Source of the DNA: JBGTLW01 sp041743835
GTDB taxonomy: Bacteria; Planctomycetota; Phycisphaerae; Phycisphaerales; Phycisphaeraceae
DNA: 20,412 nt
Assembly: GCA_041743835.1 (NCBI GenBank)
Contig: JBGTLW010000402.1
Location: forward strand, 1 to 20,412
Direction: 5' to 3'
Positions 8,447 through 16,609 of this stretch are shown piece after piece. Position 1 is the stretch's first letter. Each line of letters starts with the position of its first letter. A model generated the notes under the pieces. The model saw only the letters and a list, made by a program, of their open reading frames with translations, did no database searches and was not told the origin of the DNA. The position numbers and the translations under genes are program-made.

Positions 8447-10026
8447 CCCACAGCCTCAATTGCCTGCATACGCGAGGCGGCCAAGGATTCAGCCCAACTC
8501 TTATCGCCACCGGCACGGTAGAAAGTGTCCTGGGGCGCGATCGATGAGCCGGGTTGAATGCTGATGAGGCGTCCCTGGTGCTCGGCCAGCCATTGCAGGT
8601 GTTGAACGATAACCGACTGGAGATCGCTGCGACCGGCCAGATTCTTTGTTTCCCACGGATCAACCTGCATGTCGAACAGTTCCAGGCGATCCTCGGCTCG
8701 CACGATCAGCTTGTACTGCTCGCTGCGAATGGCGTACATGCGCCCGCCAAACCGATGCGGCGGATCGTAGCACCAACGCCCTTCGGGGGTTCGGTCCCAT
8801 CGGTGGCCATCGAAGTTGCGGATGTCGCCGGTCGTGAGATGTTCACCCGGAAGCCCGCTTTCGGTAACGGTGTACGGCCGAAGTTGCGACACATCGCCAT
8901 CACAGATCGTCGAGGCCAGGGATTGCGACTGGATGCCATCCCAGCCCGGGATACCCAGCAAATCACAGATCGTCAGCGGCAGGTCCGCCAAATTCACCGG
9001 CGTAGCGATACGTTGGCCACCCTTCCCGCAACCGGGCATGGCCATCAGGAACGGCACGCGGCAGCATCCGTCGTATCCGCAATTAAACTTCTGAAGCAGC
9101 CCCAGCTCGCCGGTCAGATCACCGTGGTCGGAAACGAACAGAATCAGCGTGTTTTCCCACTGACCGTTGGCTCGCAGCCAGTCGAACACACGCAGGAGTT
9201 GCATATCCACGTTCTTGCACATGGCCAGGTAGATACGGATGAGCTTGAGGCGCACGCTGTCCGGTACGCCGCCCGCGTTGAAATACCAGTTCATGAACTG
9301 GATATACTCCGCCCGGTCGGACAGGTCGGCATCTTCTGAGGGGTATAACTGAATGTCGCTTTCCCGGATCATATCCACCACGTCGCGCGGCGCCTGATAA
9401 AACTCGTGCGGATCAGGGTAGCTAAGCCACATGGCGAAAGCCTTGTCTTGCGGCTGATCCTCCCGCTTCCAATCCTGCAGGTAATCGCAGGCCACCCGGC
9501 TAAGCTGAGCCGTCAGGCTGTCGTCGCTGTTCCACGGGGCCACGGCACTACCCCAGAGCATGTACAACTCCTGGGTCTGTTGAAGGAACGGCTCGATGCG
9601 CGGTTGATCGCGGTGAGTTTCATCGGTCATGTTTGCGCCATGCCCGCCCCGATACAATCGATCGAATACACCGGCGATCGTCTCCGTCATGTCGCCGCGG
9701 TTCTGTATGCCATAGGCGTGGTCTTTGCCCACCAACATGGTGCGGTAGCCATGCTCGTGCAGGTGCGGGAACAACGACGGTATCGACCGACCCATCTCCG
9801 GAACATTTGCGATGTACCCGGTACTCGACGGATACCGGCCGCTGAGCATTGAAATGCGCGATGGTACGCAAAGCGGATAGGGGCAGTAGGCGGCATCGAA
9901 CGTCGTACCGGAATCGGCCAATTGCCGCAGCGCAACGGTTTCAACGCTGTTGATGCGGCTGTAGATATCCAGCGAAGTGGCCTTTTGCTGGTCGGTCATC
10001 ACAAATAACAAGTTCGGGCGAGGCAT
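8443..10026 (-). CDS. Type I (formylglycine) sulfatase
   Basis: A 527-residue sulfatase that hydrolyses a sulfate ester, presumably on a polysaccharide fragment. The metal-site start is LLFVMTDQQ (Asp12). The signature LCVPSRISMLSGR has Cys53, which must be oxidised to formylglycine by a maturase not present here, with Arg57. GKDH (100-103) and VSDHGD (Asp300, His301) complete the usual metal and sulfate-binding set. The C-terminal subdomain has RMYAIRSEQYKLI and FDMQVDPWETKNLA, standard for the arylsulfatase family. There is no signal peptide, so it would be cytoplasmic, which is less common for polysaccharide sulfatases. It starts 29 bases after the GH39-like gene and overlaps the CBM9-like gene, so it is in the same operon. 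Regiospecificity cannot be read from sequence. Confidence 0.92.
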   Translation of the reverse strand: MPRPNLLFVMTDQQKATSLDIYSRINSVETVALRQLADSGTTFDAAYCPYPLCVPSRISMLSGRYPSSTGYIANVPEMGRSIPSLFPHLHEHGYRTMLVGKDHAYGIQNRGDMTETIAGVFDRLYRGGHGANMTDETHRDQPRIEPFLQQTQELYMLWGSAVAPWNSDDSLTAQLSRVACDYLQDWKREDQPQDKAFAMWLSYPDPHEFYQAPRDVVDMIRESDIQLYPSEDADLSDRAEYIQFMNWYFNAGGVPDSVRLKLIRIYLAMCKNVDMQLLRVFDWLRANGQWENTLILFVSDHGDLTGELGLLQKFNCGYDGCCRVPFLMAMPGCGKGGQRIATPVNLADLPLTICDLLGIPGWDGIQSQSLASTICDGDVSQLRPYTVTESGLPGEHLTTGDIRNFDGHRWDRTPEGRWCYDPPHRFGGRMYAIRSEQYKLIVRAEDRLELFDMQVDPWETKNLAGRSDLQSVIVQHLQWLAEHQGRLISIQPGSSIAPQDTFYRAGGDKSWAESLAASRMQAIEAVG

Positions 10027-10055
10027 CGCGGAGACTCCATGTTGCCGATCAATGT

Positions 10056-13000
10056 CTACTCAAACTTGACGACCGGGAATCGCTGCTCATCCGCGTTGTT
10101 CGCAATCCCCGGTGCGATCTGAGCCCATCCTTCGCGCACATCGTGATCGCGATCATTAACCACCAGATTGAAGCGGATGCCCGACCGCAAGTCGGAGGCC
10201 GCCAGGCCCAACTGGGCAAGCGGCAGACGAACTTCATACTTCAGTCGATCTTCGGCCACACGCGTGACGGTGGCTTGGGGAATCAGCGTCGCACGGTCCA
10301 GGCCTTTCGGTGCCCGGCGTACAAACGTCTGCGCCGCATCGGCATGCTCGGGCTTGCTGACCGTCAACTGCCAACGGCCATCGCGATGCGGCACGGCCAG
10401 CGCCACCTGGACGCTATCACCCTGCCAGGCCTGTTCGACCGGCTCAACGGTCTGATGGATGTCGTCACGCACTTCCACCACCACGCGCACCGCGTCATCG
10501 GTTCGCTGCAGCCAGACCTTGGCTGACAGATCATCCGGGCCGTGCCATACCAGGTGATTACTGCCCGGATCGAAGCTGTAAAGGTTGATGATCTGATCAT
10601 GATGATTGCTGTCGAGTGTGAAGTCCGGTTCGCGTTCCAGCGTGCCGGCAGGAATCAGCGAACCAATCACCATCGGAATACGCAGTTCGCCTTCCCAACG
10701 ACCGGCCAGGCGATAGTGAATCACCCGTTCCCGGATATCGCCAAAGCGCATCCGCGCGTCGCGGTCCATGGCCATCTCGAAATCAGTCTTCTGCTCCTGT
10801 CCCGCCTCAAGCATGGCCTCAAATGCCGATTGAGCACCATGGCTATCGTAGAGAATCGCGAAAGCACGCGGATCGCTGTAAGGATTGTTCATTTTGACCT
10901 TGACCGTTGCTGAACCGCCCGGATACACGACGATCGGGCCGGGCACTTCCAGCATGGCCGGCTCCACCAAGACGGTATCGTCGGCATGCTCCAGCAACAC
11001 CAGCGTCGGGCGTGAATCCACCGGCAGCGCGATGCGATGATCGACGACCTCGATGGCATGGGTACGCCCCATCGCGTCGATCGCGGTGGCGATCGTTTCC
11101 GGCCGCACCTGCACCGTGCGGACGCCGCGCGTCGCTTCGGTCCCGGCGCTCCACGTGATCAGCAAGCGGTCGCTTGCGCCTTGTTCGGCCGGGCCGAACA
11201 GGAAGCCGTAATTCCCATCGCCCAGGTCCAGCCGCCGCTCCAGCTCGCGGTCCCCCAGATAGCGTGTCATCGTGTTGAAAGCGATGAGCCCCGGCTTCGC
11301 TTGCCCGGCGGCATCGAGAAGACCCCAGGTCGTACTTGTGCCATTCGAACGAAGGTAGTCTCGGTCCATGAACCATGTGTATCCCATGGCTCCAATCACC
11401 CGGGCGTATACCATCTTGCGGATCATCTCTTCCGCCTGATTCCATTCCCCCTGACCCGCCTGAATAGCGGTCTCGGTGAACCAGATCGGCGCTTCCGAGA
11501 TACCTTGGTCCACGAGGTCTTGGCGAATGTCTGCCATCGGGCCGTCGATCTGACTGATGAATCCTGCCGACGTCCCATGCATGTGTGTGGCCCAGATGTC
11601 GTAATAGGGTCGCCCCTCAATGACCACATCGCGCTGCAGATTGACGTGCTTGCGCCCGCCGTGCGGAGCCAGCAATGCAAAACCGGCCGTGGTGACCGTT
11701 GCGTCGGGATCAATGCTCTTGATCGTCTGGTGGGTGACTTTCAGCAGGTCGATGTACTGCTGCGTATCACCAAGCCAGAAGTGGACCAGGTCAGGCTCGT
11801 TCCAGACTTCCCAATTGCGGATCGTCGGATAGCGTTCGACCATCTGCCGAACGTACTGTTGCCACAGATCGAGGTCCGGCGGGTAAAACCTCCAGTCACG
11901 GCGGCGGCGTATATCCTCCGGAACCGCCCAGAACGTGTTGTACGCCAGAATGTGCAGAACTTCGATGCCCGCATCCTGCGTCCCCTTGACGAACCGATCC
12001 ATGAAGTCGAAGTTCCAATGGCCTTGTTTCGATTCGGCCGCCTCCCACTTCCAGTGCATGCGGCAGTGATCGGCGCCGCTGACGCCGAACGTCGCCATGG
12101 CCGCTGGCCACTTCTCGCTTAGCGGGTCTTCATTCCAGCAGATGCCGTAGTTGTAGCCGGCCGGATCGAACTTCCCCACGCCGGGGATGACCGTTGCGGC
12201 CAGACGCGTCTGGCCGCGCCGGGTCTGCCCGTTGGATGTCAAGTCGTAGTCCACATACCAATAGCCCTGCGCAAACTGCTCGCGGGAAAGCGGCCAGGTG
12301 GCTTGCCCCTTGCCAGGCACCTGGAGTTCACGCTCCAGCGAAAATCTTTGATCGTCGTAGTCGCGGAAGGTGAGTTTCACCGATACCGCCATGCTCTCAT
12401 CGTTCGGGTTGCTGAACACGACAACCGGCGGGGTTGTGGATTTCGCATCGAGGACATGGATCGGCGTGTCCGCGTTCACCGACAGCGTGAGCCGGTCGAG
12501 CGGCGTGAGCACCACTTCGGGCTTCTGTTGTGCTTGCATCTTTTCCGTTTCCGCTGCTTTGAGTCCATCGGGGCGATCCGGCAACGCATCAGGCAACGCC
12601 GCGCCGGCCGGCAGGACCCGCATATCGCGCACCTGAACGCGTGCACCGGCCCCAGACTGAATCCGGAACATCAGCCGATACTGCTGCGCGTTGGCCAGCC
12701 CCTGCTGTTTGGCGTACGCCCTGACCGATTCAAGCCGAGCCAGGCCGCTCTGCGCGTGCCTGCTGAGCCAGGTCTTGTGGCCGGTGGCGTTCTCGCCTGT
12801 CCCCGTGAAATACAGGAGGACCTGGACCTGGCTGCGCTCGAAGTCGCCGAAGTCGATCACCAGTTGATCGTGCGCATCATCGAGGGGGATCATCTTGCCG
12901 CCGGGCATCCAGGTGGTTCTTGCGTCGCCCTCGCCGATCTTGTCCAAATACAACCCGGGCTTTGCGGCACCGATCTGCATGAACTCGGTGGTATCGGAAA

Positions 13001-13562
13001 AGTCCTCGGCCGTCAGGCGGTCGCCGCCCGCCGCCTCACCTTGAACCGGTTGTTCTTCGTCCCGTGCCGGCTTGTGTTGGCCGAAAACAATGTCCGAGAT
13101 CTGGATCTTGGCACCCTCTCCCGACTGGATACGCATGAACAGGCGGTACCGGTTCGCGTTGGGTGCGCTGGCCGCCTTGGCCAGGTCTGCGACGCTTTCG
13201 AGCGTCACGGGGCCAGCGGCGCTGTGACCTTTGAGCCAGTCGGCCGCGCCCCGCGAACCTTCCCCGTGCCCCGCGAACTCCACACGCACCTGGATGCGGG
13301 CTTTATCGAACTTGCCGAAATCGATGGTCAGGCGATCGTGCGCCGCGTCGATCGGGACAAACCCCTCTTTGTCCACTCCCCAGCGGACGAACGCATCGCC
13401 CTCACCGACTTTGGCGAGCGTCACGCCGTCTTCTTCGGTTTTGACCGCGATCACTTCCGTGGCGTCACGGAACTGGCCGACAGTGATGGCCTTTGTCTGG
13501 TCCACCGCCATCAGCAGCAGCAAGAGCACGACGACAGCGGTGTTGCGGAATGAATACTTCAT
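10056..13562 (-). CDS. Secreted GH39-like multidomain glycosidase with duplicated N-terminal domain
   Basis: The product has 1168 residues. The start at 13562 has GGAG 8 bases upstream and gives a clear signal peptide (MKYSFRNTAVVVLLLLLMAV, cleavage near TKA-I). Domains: two copies of an unrecognised beta-rich domain (about 26-160 and 184-318); an Ala/Gln-rich linker; a beta domain (about 350-455); and a (beta/alpha)8 barrel of the GH39/clan A kind (about 465-765). In the barrel, NWEVWNEPD gives acid/base Glu589 and WFTETA gives nucleophile Glu697. Beta domains follow (770-975), then a C-terminal CBM9-like domain (about 978-1168, ending FPVVKFE). It probably attacks polysaccharide outside the cytoplasm; GH39 members include beta-xylosidases and alpha-L-iduronidases, so the substrate is open. 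The frame extends upstream to 13802, but that part overlaps the pseudopilin gene and is not used. Largest gene in the cluster. Confidence 0.85.
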   Translation of the reverse strand: MKYSFRNTAVVVLLLLLMAVDQTKAITVGQFRDATEVIAVKTEEDGVTLAKVGEGDAFVRWGVDKEGFVPIDAAHDRLTIDFGKFDKARIQVRVEFAGHGEGSRGAADWLKGHSAAGPVTLESVADLAKAASAPNANRYRLFMRIQSGEGAKIQISDIVFGQHKPARDEEQPVQGEAAGGDRLTAEDFSDTTEFMQIGAAKPGLYLDKIGEGDARTTWMPGGKMIPLDDAHDQLVIDFGDFERSQVQVLLYFTGTGENATGHKTWLSRHAQSGLARLESVRAYAKQQGLANAQQYRLMFRIQSGAGARVQVRDMRVLPAGAALPDALPDRPDGLKAAETEKMQAQQKPEVVLTPLDRLTLSVNADTPIHVLDAKSTTPPVVVFSNPNDESMAVSVKLTFRDYDDQRFSLERELQVPGKGQATWPLSREQFAQGYWYVDYDLTSNGQTRRGQTRLAATVIPGVGKFDPAGYNYGICWNEDPLSEKWPAAMATFGVSGADHCRMHWKWEAAESKQGHWNFDFMDRFVKGTQDAGIEVLHILAYNTFWAVPEDIRRRRDWRFYPPDLDLWQQYVRQMVERYPTIRNWEVWNEPDLVHFWLGDTQQYIDLLKVTHQTIKSIDPDATVTTAGFALLAPHGGRKHVNLQRDVVIEGRPYYDIWATHMHGTSAGFISQIDGPMADIRQDLVDQGISEAPIWFTETAIQAGQGEWNQAEEMIRKMVYARVIGAMGYTWFMDRDYLRSNGTSTTWGLLDAAGQAKPGLIAFNTMTRYLGDRELERRLDLGDGNYGFLFGPAEQGASDRLLITWSAGTEATRGVRTVQVRPETIATAIDAMGRTHAIEVVDHRIALPVDSRPTLVLLEHADDTVLVEPAMLEVPGPIVVYPGGSATVKVKMNNPYSDPRAFAILYDSHGAQSAFEAMLEAGQEQKTDFEMAMDRDARMRFGDIRERVIHYRLAGRWEGELRIPMVIGSLIPAGTLEREPDFTLDSNHHDQIINLYSFDPGSNHLVWHGPDDLSAKVWLQRTDDAVRVVVEVRDDIHQTVEPVEQAWQGDSVQVALAVPHRDGRWQLTVSKPEHADAAQTFVRRAPKGLDRATLIPQATVTRVAEDRLKYEVRLPLAQLGLAASDLRSGIRFNLVVNDRDHDVREGWAQIAPGIANNADEQRFPVVKFE

Positions 13563-13608
13563 GGATGCATCTCCATCTTGCAAGGTAAAGCCGGGGCGGG
13601 TTCGTGAT

Positions 13609-13641
13609 GGTGGGGGGAGGCAGGGGGAGGGAGGAGGGAGG
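13609..13641. other. Purine/pyrimidine tract, potential G-quadruplex and C-rich transcript
   Basis: The plus strand carries G-runs of 6, 5, 3 and 3 separated by 1-5 bases (13612-13638), which fits a G-quadruplex motif. The minus-strand transcript here is a C-rich, G-poor stretch right after the pseudopilin stop codon and about 50 bases before the GH39-like start codon. It could act as a Rho loading site, a replication or transcription pause, or simply be a low-complexity spacer. Confidence 0.5.
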
Positions 13642-13647
13642 CGACAA

Positions 13648-14499
13648 TCAATCCGGCCAGGGGGCAAAAATATCGCTGAGTGTTTCGGTATTCCACAGGC
13701 CGGTGATGCGCTGGCTGCTGCCGTCGAGCATGGTGACGTTGACCACCCCGCCGTGGGCGTAAATCGTATCGATCGGCGCATCGGTGAAGGTGGCGTTGTC
13801 ATCGCTGACCATCCACGGTTCCCAGCCGCCGGTGCTTATCCAGGGGCCAAAATCGTATTGCCCGGTGCCGCCGAGCGTAGCCCGCGCGTCGCCGATCAGC
13901 ACGAAGTAGCCCAGGTCCTGGACACGCCGGGGTGGTTCCTTGTTTGGCACCTTGCTGCTGATCGCGTCCCAACCGGTACTACGCAAGCGCCAACCCAGTT
14001 CGGCGTTCATGCCGAACTGACACCATCGCCAGTACGTGCCGTTCGACGGGGGCGCGGGCACCTGTGACGTCAGGGGGCAATTCCACACCGTGCCGCTGGT
14101 GGCGCTGCTGTCGGCCGGGATGTAGCCTCCGGCTCGCTGCGGCGCGGCGTTTCCCGGCAGAATCGCCAGCACCTGGTGCCAGTGCAGAAAGTTGGGATCG
14201 CCGGTGGGCAGACTCCCCCCCGACGTTTCGTAAGGCACGCGACCTTTGTGGTCGTTCATGTAGTAAAACAAACCCATGCCAATCTGCCGCTGGTTAACCT
14301 GGCAGACGACCAGGTTCGCCGCCTCGCGGGCCTTGCTCAACGCAGGCAGCAGCAGCGCGATCAGCAGGGCGATGATCGTAATGACCACGAGCAGCTCCAC
14401 GAGGGTGAAGCCCGTCGCCTTCATGTTGGGGTGATGTCTTTTCATGGCAGAATCGATCGCAACGGCGTTGGCCGCTGCGATCGGAATGTACTTTGCCAT
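13648..14499 (-). CDS. H-X9-DG pseudopilin (type II secretion/type IV pilin-like)
   Basis: The product has 283 residues. The prepilin motif is ATG|FTLVELLVVITIIALLIALLLPAL: cleavage after Gly30, Phe31 methylated, Glu35 at position +5, then one hydrophobic helix. The body has conserved Cys and Trp residues (CPLTSQ, WRWCQFGMNAELGW). It ends with the H-X9-DG motif (His249, Asp259-Gly260) that defines a family greatly expanded in Planctomycetes and Lentisphaerae. The ATG at 14499 shares its A with the preceding stop (TGATG) and has AAGG 4 bases upstream, suggesting coupled translation. The ATG at 14445 would give a more usual 12-residue leader and lacks a clear ribosome-binding site. Family members are surface or periplasmic and of unknown role, often beside glycan-degradation genes, as here. 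Confidence 0.9.
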   Translation of the reverse strand: MAKYIPIAAANAVAIDSAMKRHHPNMKATGFTLVELLVVITIIALLIALLLPALSKAREAANLVVCQVNQRQIGMGLFYYMNDHKGRVPYETSGGSLPTGDPNFLHWHQVLAILPGNAAPQRAGGYIPADSSATSGTVWNCPLTSQVPAPPSNGTYWRWCQFGMNAELGWRLRSTGWDAISSKVPNKEPPRRVQDLGYFVLIGDARATLGGTGQYDFGPWISTGGWEPWMVSDDNATFTDAPIDTIYAHGGVVNVTMLDGSSQRITGLWNTETLSDIFAPWPD

Positions 14500-15245
14500 C
14501 AGGCCTTGCGACGCCGAGGAAGCATCATCAGGCCACCCATCGCCAGCAGCGCCAGCGAGCCCGGCTCGGGGATGGTGGAGACTTCCGCGCTGAGGCGGAT
14601 GTCGTCCAATGCGAAGCCACTTGTCGTCCCAGTCCCGGACGCATTGACATAAAGCCGGAAGGTCACGGGAGTCGTGATATTCTGAAGCGATGCGACCGAG
14701 TTCAAAGCGATTGTAGCGTTTATGAAGTTGTTGTTATTGTCGCTATTGAACGCAGCACCCAGTGATCCCAGGCCACCCGTATAAGCATCGAGACTGCTCC
14801 GCAACGTGAGCGTAGTGGTGCCCACCGAGCTACCAGAGCGTCGCCCACTGAATGTCAGACTGGTGTAGTCCAGCTCCTTGAGCGCGGCCGGTGTGACGGT
14901 GAACTGAACATAGCTTGCATCATTCGTCAGCCCCGGCCTTAACCCATAGATATACGACTTGCCTTCGGCGATCTTCGCACCAGAAACGGACCACGCGTTC
15001 GTGTTCCAAGCGGTCTCCTCGCTTGATGACGAGGGTGGCGGAGAGGCCGTCCCTGTGACGAATGCCCCGGACAACGACGCGGGGCCGGCCGTCGATTGCA
15101 GATCGCCATCCGACGACGCCAGCGACGTCGCACCGCTGACGACGTTGAACTGATAGTCGGCCACGAGAATGGGGGCGGCCGAGGCCGTCACGGTTCCAAG
15201 ACCCAGGCTGATCGACGCTGCCACGATGCTTGCATAGCGATTCAT
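14499..15245 (-). CDS. PEP-CTERM surface protein
   Basis: The product has 248 residues. The ATG at 15245 has GGAGGT 5 bases upstream and yields a normal signal peptide (MNRYASIVAASISLGLGTVT, cleavage near ASA-A, residues 23-24). The middle is Ser/Thr/Asn-rich and beta-strand-like (YVQFTVTPA, LTFSGRRSGSSVG, FALDDIRLS). It ends with the exosortase sorting signal: IPEPGS (PEP at 226-228), a hydrophobic helix (LALLAMGGLMML) and the basic tail PRRRKA. In known systems an EpsH/XrtA-type exosortase cuts this signal at the inner membrane; none is in the window. An in-frame upstream ATG at 15341 also has a strong GGAGG site and would add 32 residues before the signal peptide. It may bind or present polysaccharide at the surface; no ligand is evident. 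Confidence 0.88.
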   Translation of the reverse strand: MNRYASIVAASISLGLGTVTASAAPILVADYQFNVVSGATSLASSDGDLQSTAGPASLSGAFVTGTASPPPSSSSEETAWNTNAWSVSGAKIAEGKSYIYGLRPGLTNDASYVQFTVTPAALKELDYTSLTFSGRRSGSSVGTTTLTLRSSLDAYTGGLGSLGAAFNSDNNNNFINATIALNSVASLQNITTPVTFRLYVNASGTGTTSGFALDDIRLSAEVSTIPEPGSLALLAMGGLMMLPRRRKA

Positions 15246-15264
15246 ACTTGACCTCCGTTGAACG

Positions 15265-15280
15265 GCTCCCTTCGGGGAGC
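15265..15280. other. Stable hairpin between the two PEP-CTERM start codons
   Basis: GCTCCC-TTCG-GGGAGC is a perfect 6-bp stem with a four-base loop. It lies 20 bases upstream of the PEP-CTERM ATG at 15245 and downstream of the alternative ATG at 15341. On the transcribed minus strand the loop reads CGAA. It could affect which start is used. There is no T-run, so it is not a normal intrinsic terminator. Confidence 0.4.
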
Positions 15281-15410
15281 GGGATTGATTGAGCTTCAGT
15301 TCGCCGACACACGCGCCGGCGACGGTTTCTGTCCGAGTCATCTGAAGACCTCCAGTAAGAAGTTAGGGACAAATAAAGTTCTCATGACACGAAAGACCGC
15401 GAATCGGGCG

Positions 15411-16574
15411 TCAGCCCAAACTCGGTCGATTCTCCTTGAGCACAATCAGCTCCGGCTTGATCGCACGATGCTCCGGCGCCGGGCCCAGTTGCCCGGACGT
15501 GCGGGCCTCAAGCAGCGCCATCAACTCGCAACCGATCGCCGCATCCCGCTTGTCCACCGTGGCGTCGAGCAGTTCGGTCACGGATCGGCCCTGCTGATCC
15601 AGATGCAGGTGGTCATAGCCCACCAGGCGAATATCCCGGCCCGGCTCGCGTCCCAACCGACGCAGCGCCTCGGCGACGCCGCGGGCGAAAGAATCCGAAG
15701 TCAGCATGATCGCGTCGATCGGCTGGGGGGCCCGAAGATGCGGCATCAGGAAGCCGATCAGCATCGCCACTGCCTCTTCGCAGTCCGGGTCCTTTTCGAT
15801 CAGGTCGGCATAGACCGGTTGAAGGGGCTCAATGCCGGAGGCCTTGAGCACTTGCTCGTGGCCGGTATCGCGATCGCGCAACCACTGCGGAAGCTCGCTG
15901 CCCCCGCCCGGCCGGCCCACGCGGAGGATCCGGCGGCAGCCCTGCCGCAGCAGATACCGGGTGAGCTGCGCCGCCCCGTCGCGGTGATCGCTGTAAACCG
16001 CATCCACATCGCTGGCCCAGGCCTCTTCCGACCGCACGACCACCGGAATCCCCCCGCGCTGCAGACGGCGCACGAGCTGCTCGCCGAAATCCTCCGGGAA
16101 CATCGGCGGCAGAATCACCGCGCCGCGGGGCCGCTCGACGATCAGCCGCGCAAGCCGCACATCGTCCAATCGACGCGGGTTGACCGAGACGACATGGAAG
16201 TCGTTTTCCTCCGCCGCCCGGATCGCGTGCAGCAGCACCGCCTTGTTCGTGCCCTGCATGACCAGCGGGTGCTCGTGCCACTCCAGTTGCGAAATGACGG
16301 CAATGGTGGTCGCCATGAAGCCGGGCTGCTCGCGCTGGCGAACCCGGCGGATACGCTCACTCTGAAACTCGATCAGGCCCTGGCGATTGACTTCTTCCAA
16401 AGCGCCCCGGACCGCGTGACGTGAAAGGCCCAGCACCTGGGAAATCTCACGCTCCGATGGCAGCCGCTCGCCCGGTGCCAGTTCCCCGCCGCGAATAATC
16501 AACGCCAACTCGCGACCGAGATGTTCAGGTTCGGTGCCGTGCAGCGGCGTCAGCAGGGAACTGTACCGATTCAT
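15411..16574 (-). CDS. GntR-type HTH / LacI-type sugar-binding transcription regulator
   Basis: The product has 387 residues. Residues about 17-80 form a GntR winged helix: LGRELALIIRGGELAPGERL, the conserved PSEREISQVLGLSRHAVRGALEEV and a wing with RIRRV. Residues about 88-387 form a LacI/periplasmic-binding-like effector domain (TTIAVISQL, GAVILPPMF, IDAIMLTSDSFARGVAEALRRLG, IRLVGYDH). This arrangement is that of the AraR-like GntR subfamily, where sugar binding releases the operator. It probably senses a mono- or oligosaccharide made by the neighbouring hydrolases. The ATG at 16574 is preferred because the HTH follows directly; the frame extends to 16781 without HTH-related sequence. A palindrome overlapping the candidate -35 box suggests autorepression. 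No ribosome-binding site precedes the ATG, consistent with a leaderless message. Confidence 0.88.
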   Translation of the reverse strand: MNRYSSLLTPLHGTEPEHLGRELALIIRGGELAPGERLPSEREISQVLGLSRHAVRGALEEVNRQGLIEFQSERIRRVRQREQPGFMATTIAVISQLEWHEHPLVMQGTNKAVLLHAIRAAEENDFHVVSVNPRRLDDVRLARLIVERPRGAVILPPMFPEDFGEQLVRRLQRGGIPVVVRSEEAWASDVDAVYSDHRDGAAQLTRYLLRQGCRRILRVGRPGGGSELPQWLRDRDTGHEQVLKASGIEPLQPVYADLIEKDPDCEEAVAMLIGFLMPHLRAPQPIDAIMLTSDSFARGVAEALRRLGREPGRDIRLVGYDHLHLDQQGRSVTELLDATVDKRDAAIGCELMALLEARTSGQLGPAPEHRAIKPELIVLKENRPSLG

Positions 16575-16581
16575 GCACACC

Positions 16582-16609
16582 ACAGTATCACGCCCGCGGC
16601 CGCTGTCAA
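16582..16609 (-). promoter_or_regulatory. Candidate promoter of the regulator gene
   Basis: On the minus strand a perfect consensus -35 (TTGACA, 16604-16609) is followed after 16 bases by TACTGT (16582-16587); the overlapping GATACT (16584-16589) is an alternative -10 at 14 bases. The ATG at 16574 lies about 7-9 bases after the -10, so transcription would start at or just before the start codon. Confidence 0.5.

Noticed and set aside
12303..13553. 416-codon open frame on the plus strand, antisense to the GH39-like gene
   Set aside because: It mirrors the GH39-like gene in codon bias. The opposite strand has a signal peptide, catalytic motifs and domain structure, while this frame has no recognisable motif.
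13563..13802. 80-residue N-terminal extension of the GH39-like protein
   Set aside because: It overlaps the end of the pseudopilin gene, crosses the low-complexity tract, and would bury a clear signal peptide; ATG 13562 has a GGAG site.
15258..16424. 388-codon plus-strand frame antisense to the regulator
   Set aside because: Shadow of the regulator gene; Arg/Gln/His-rich translation with no family features.
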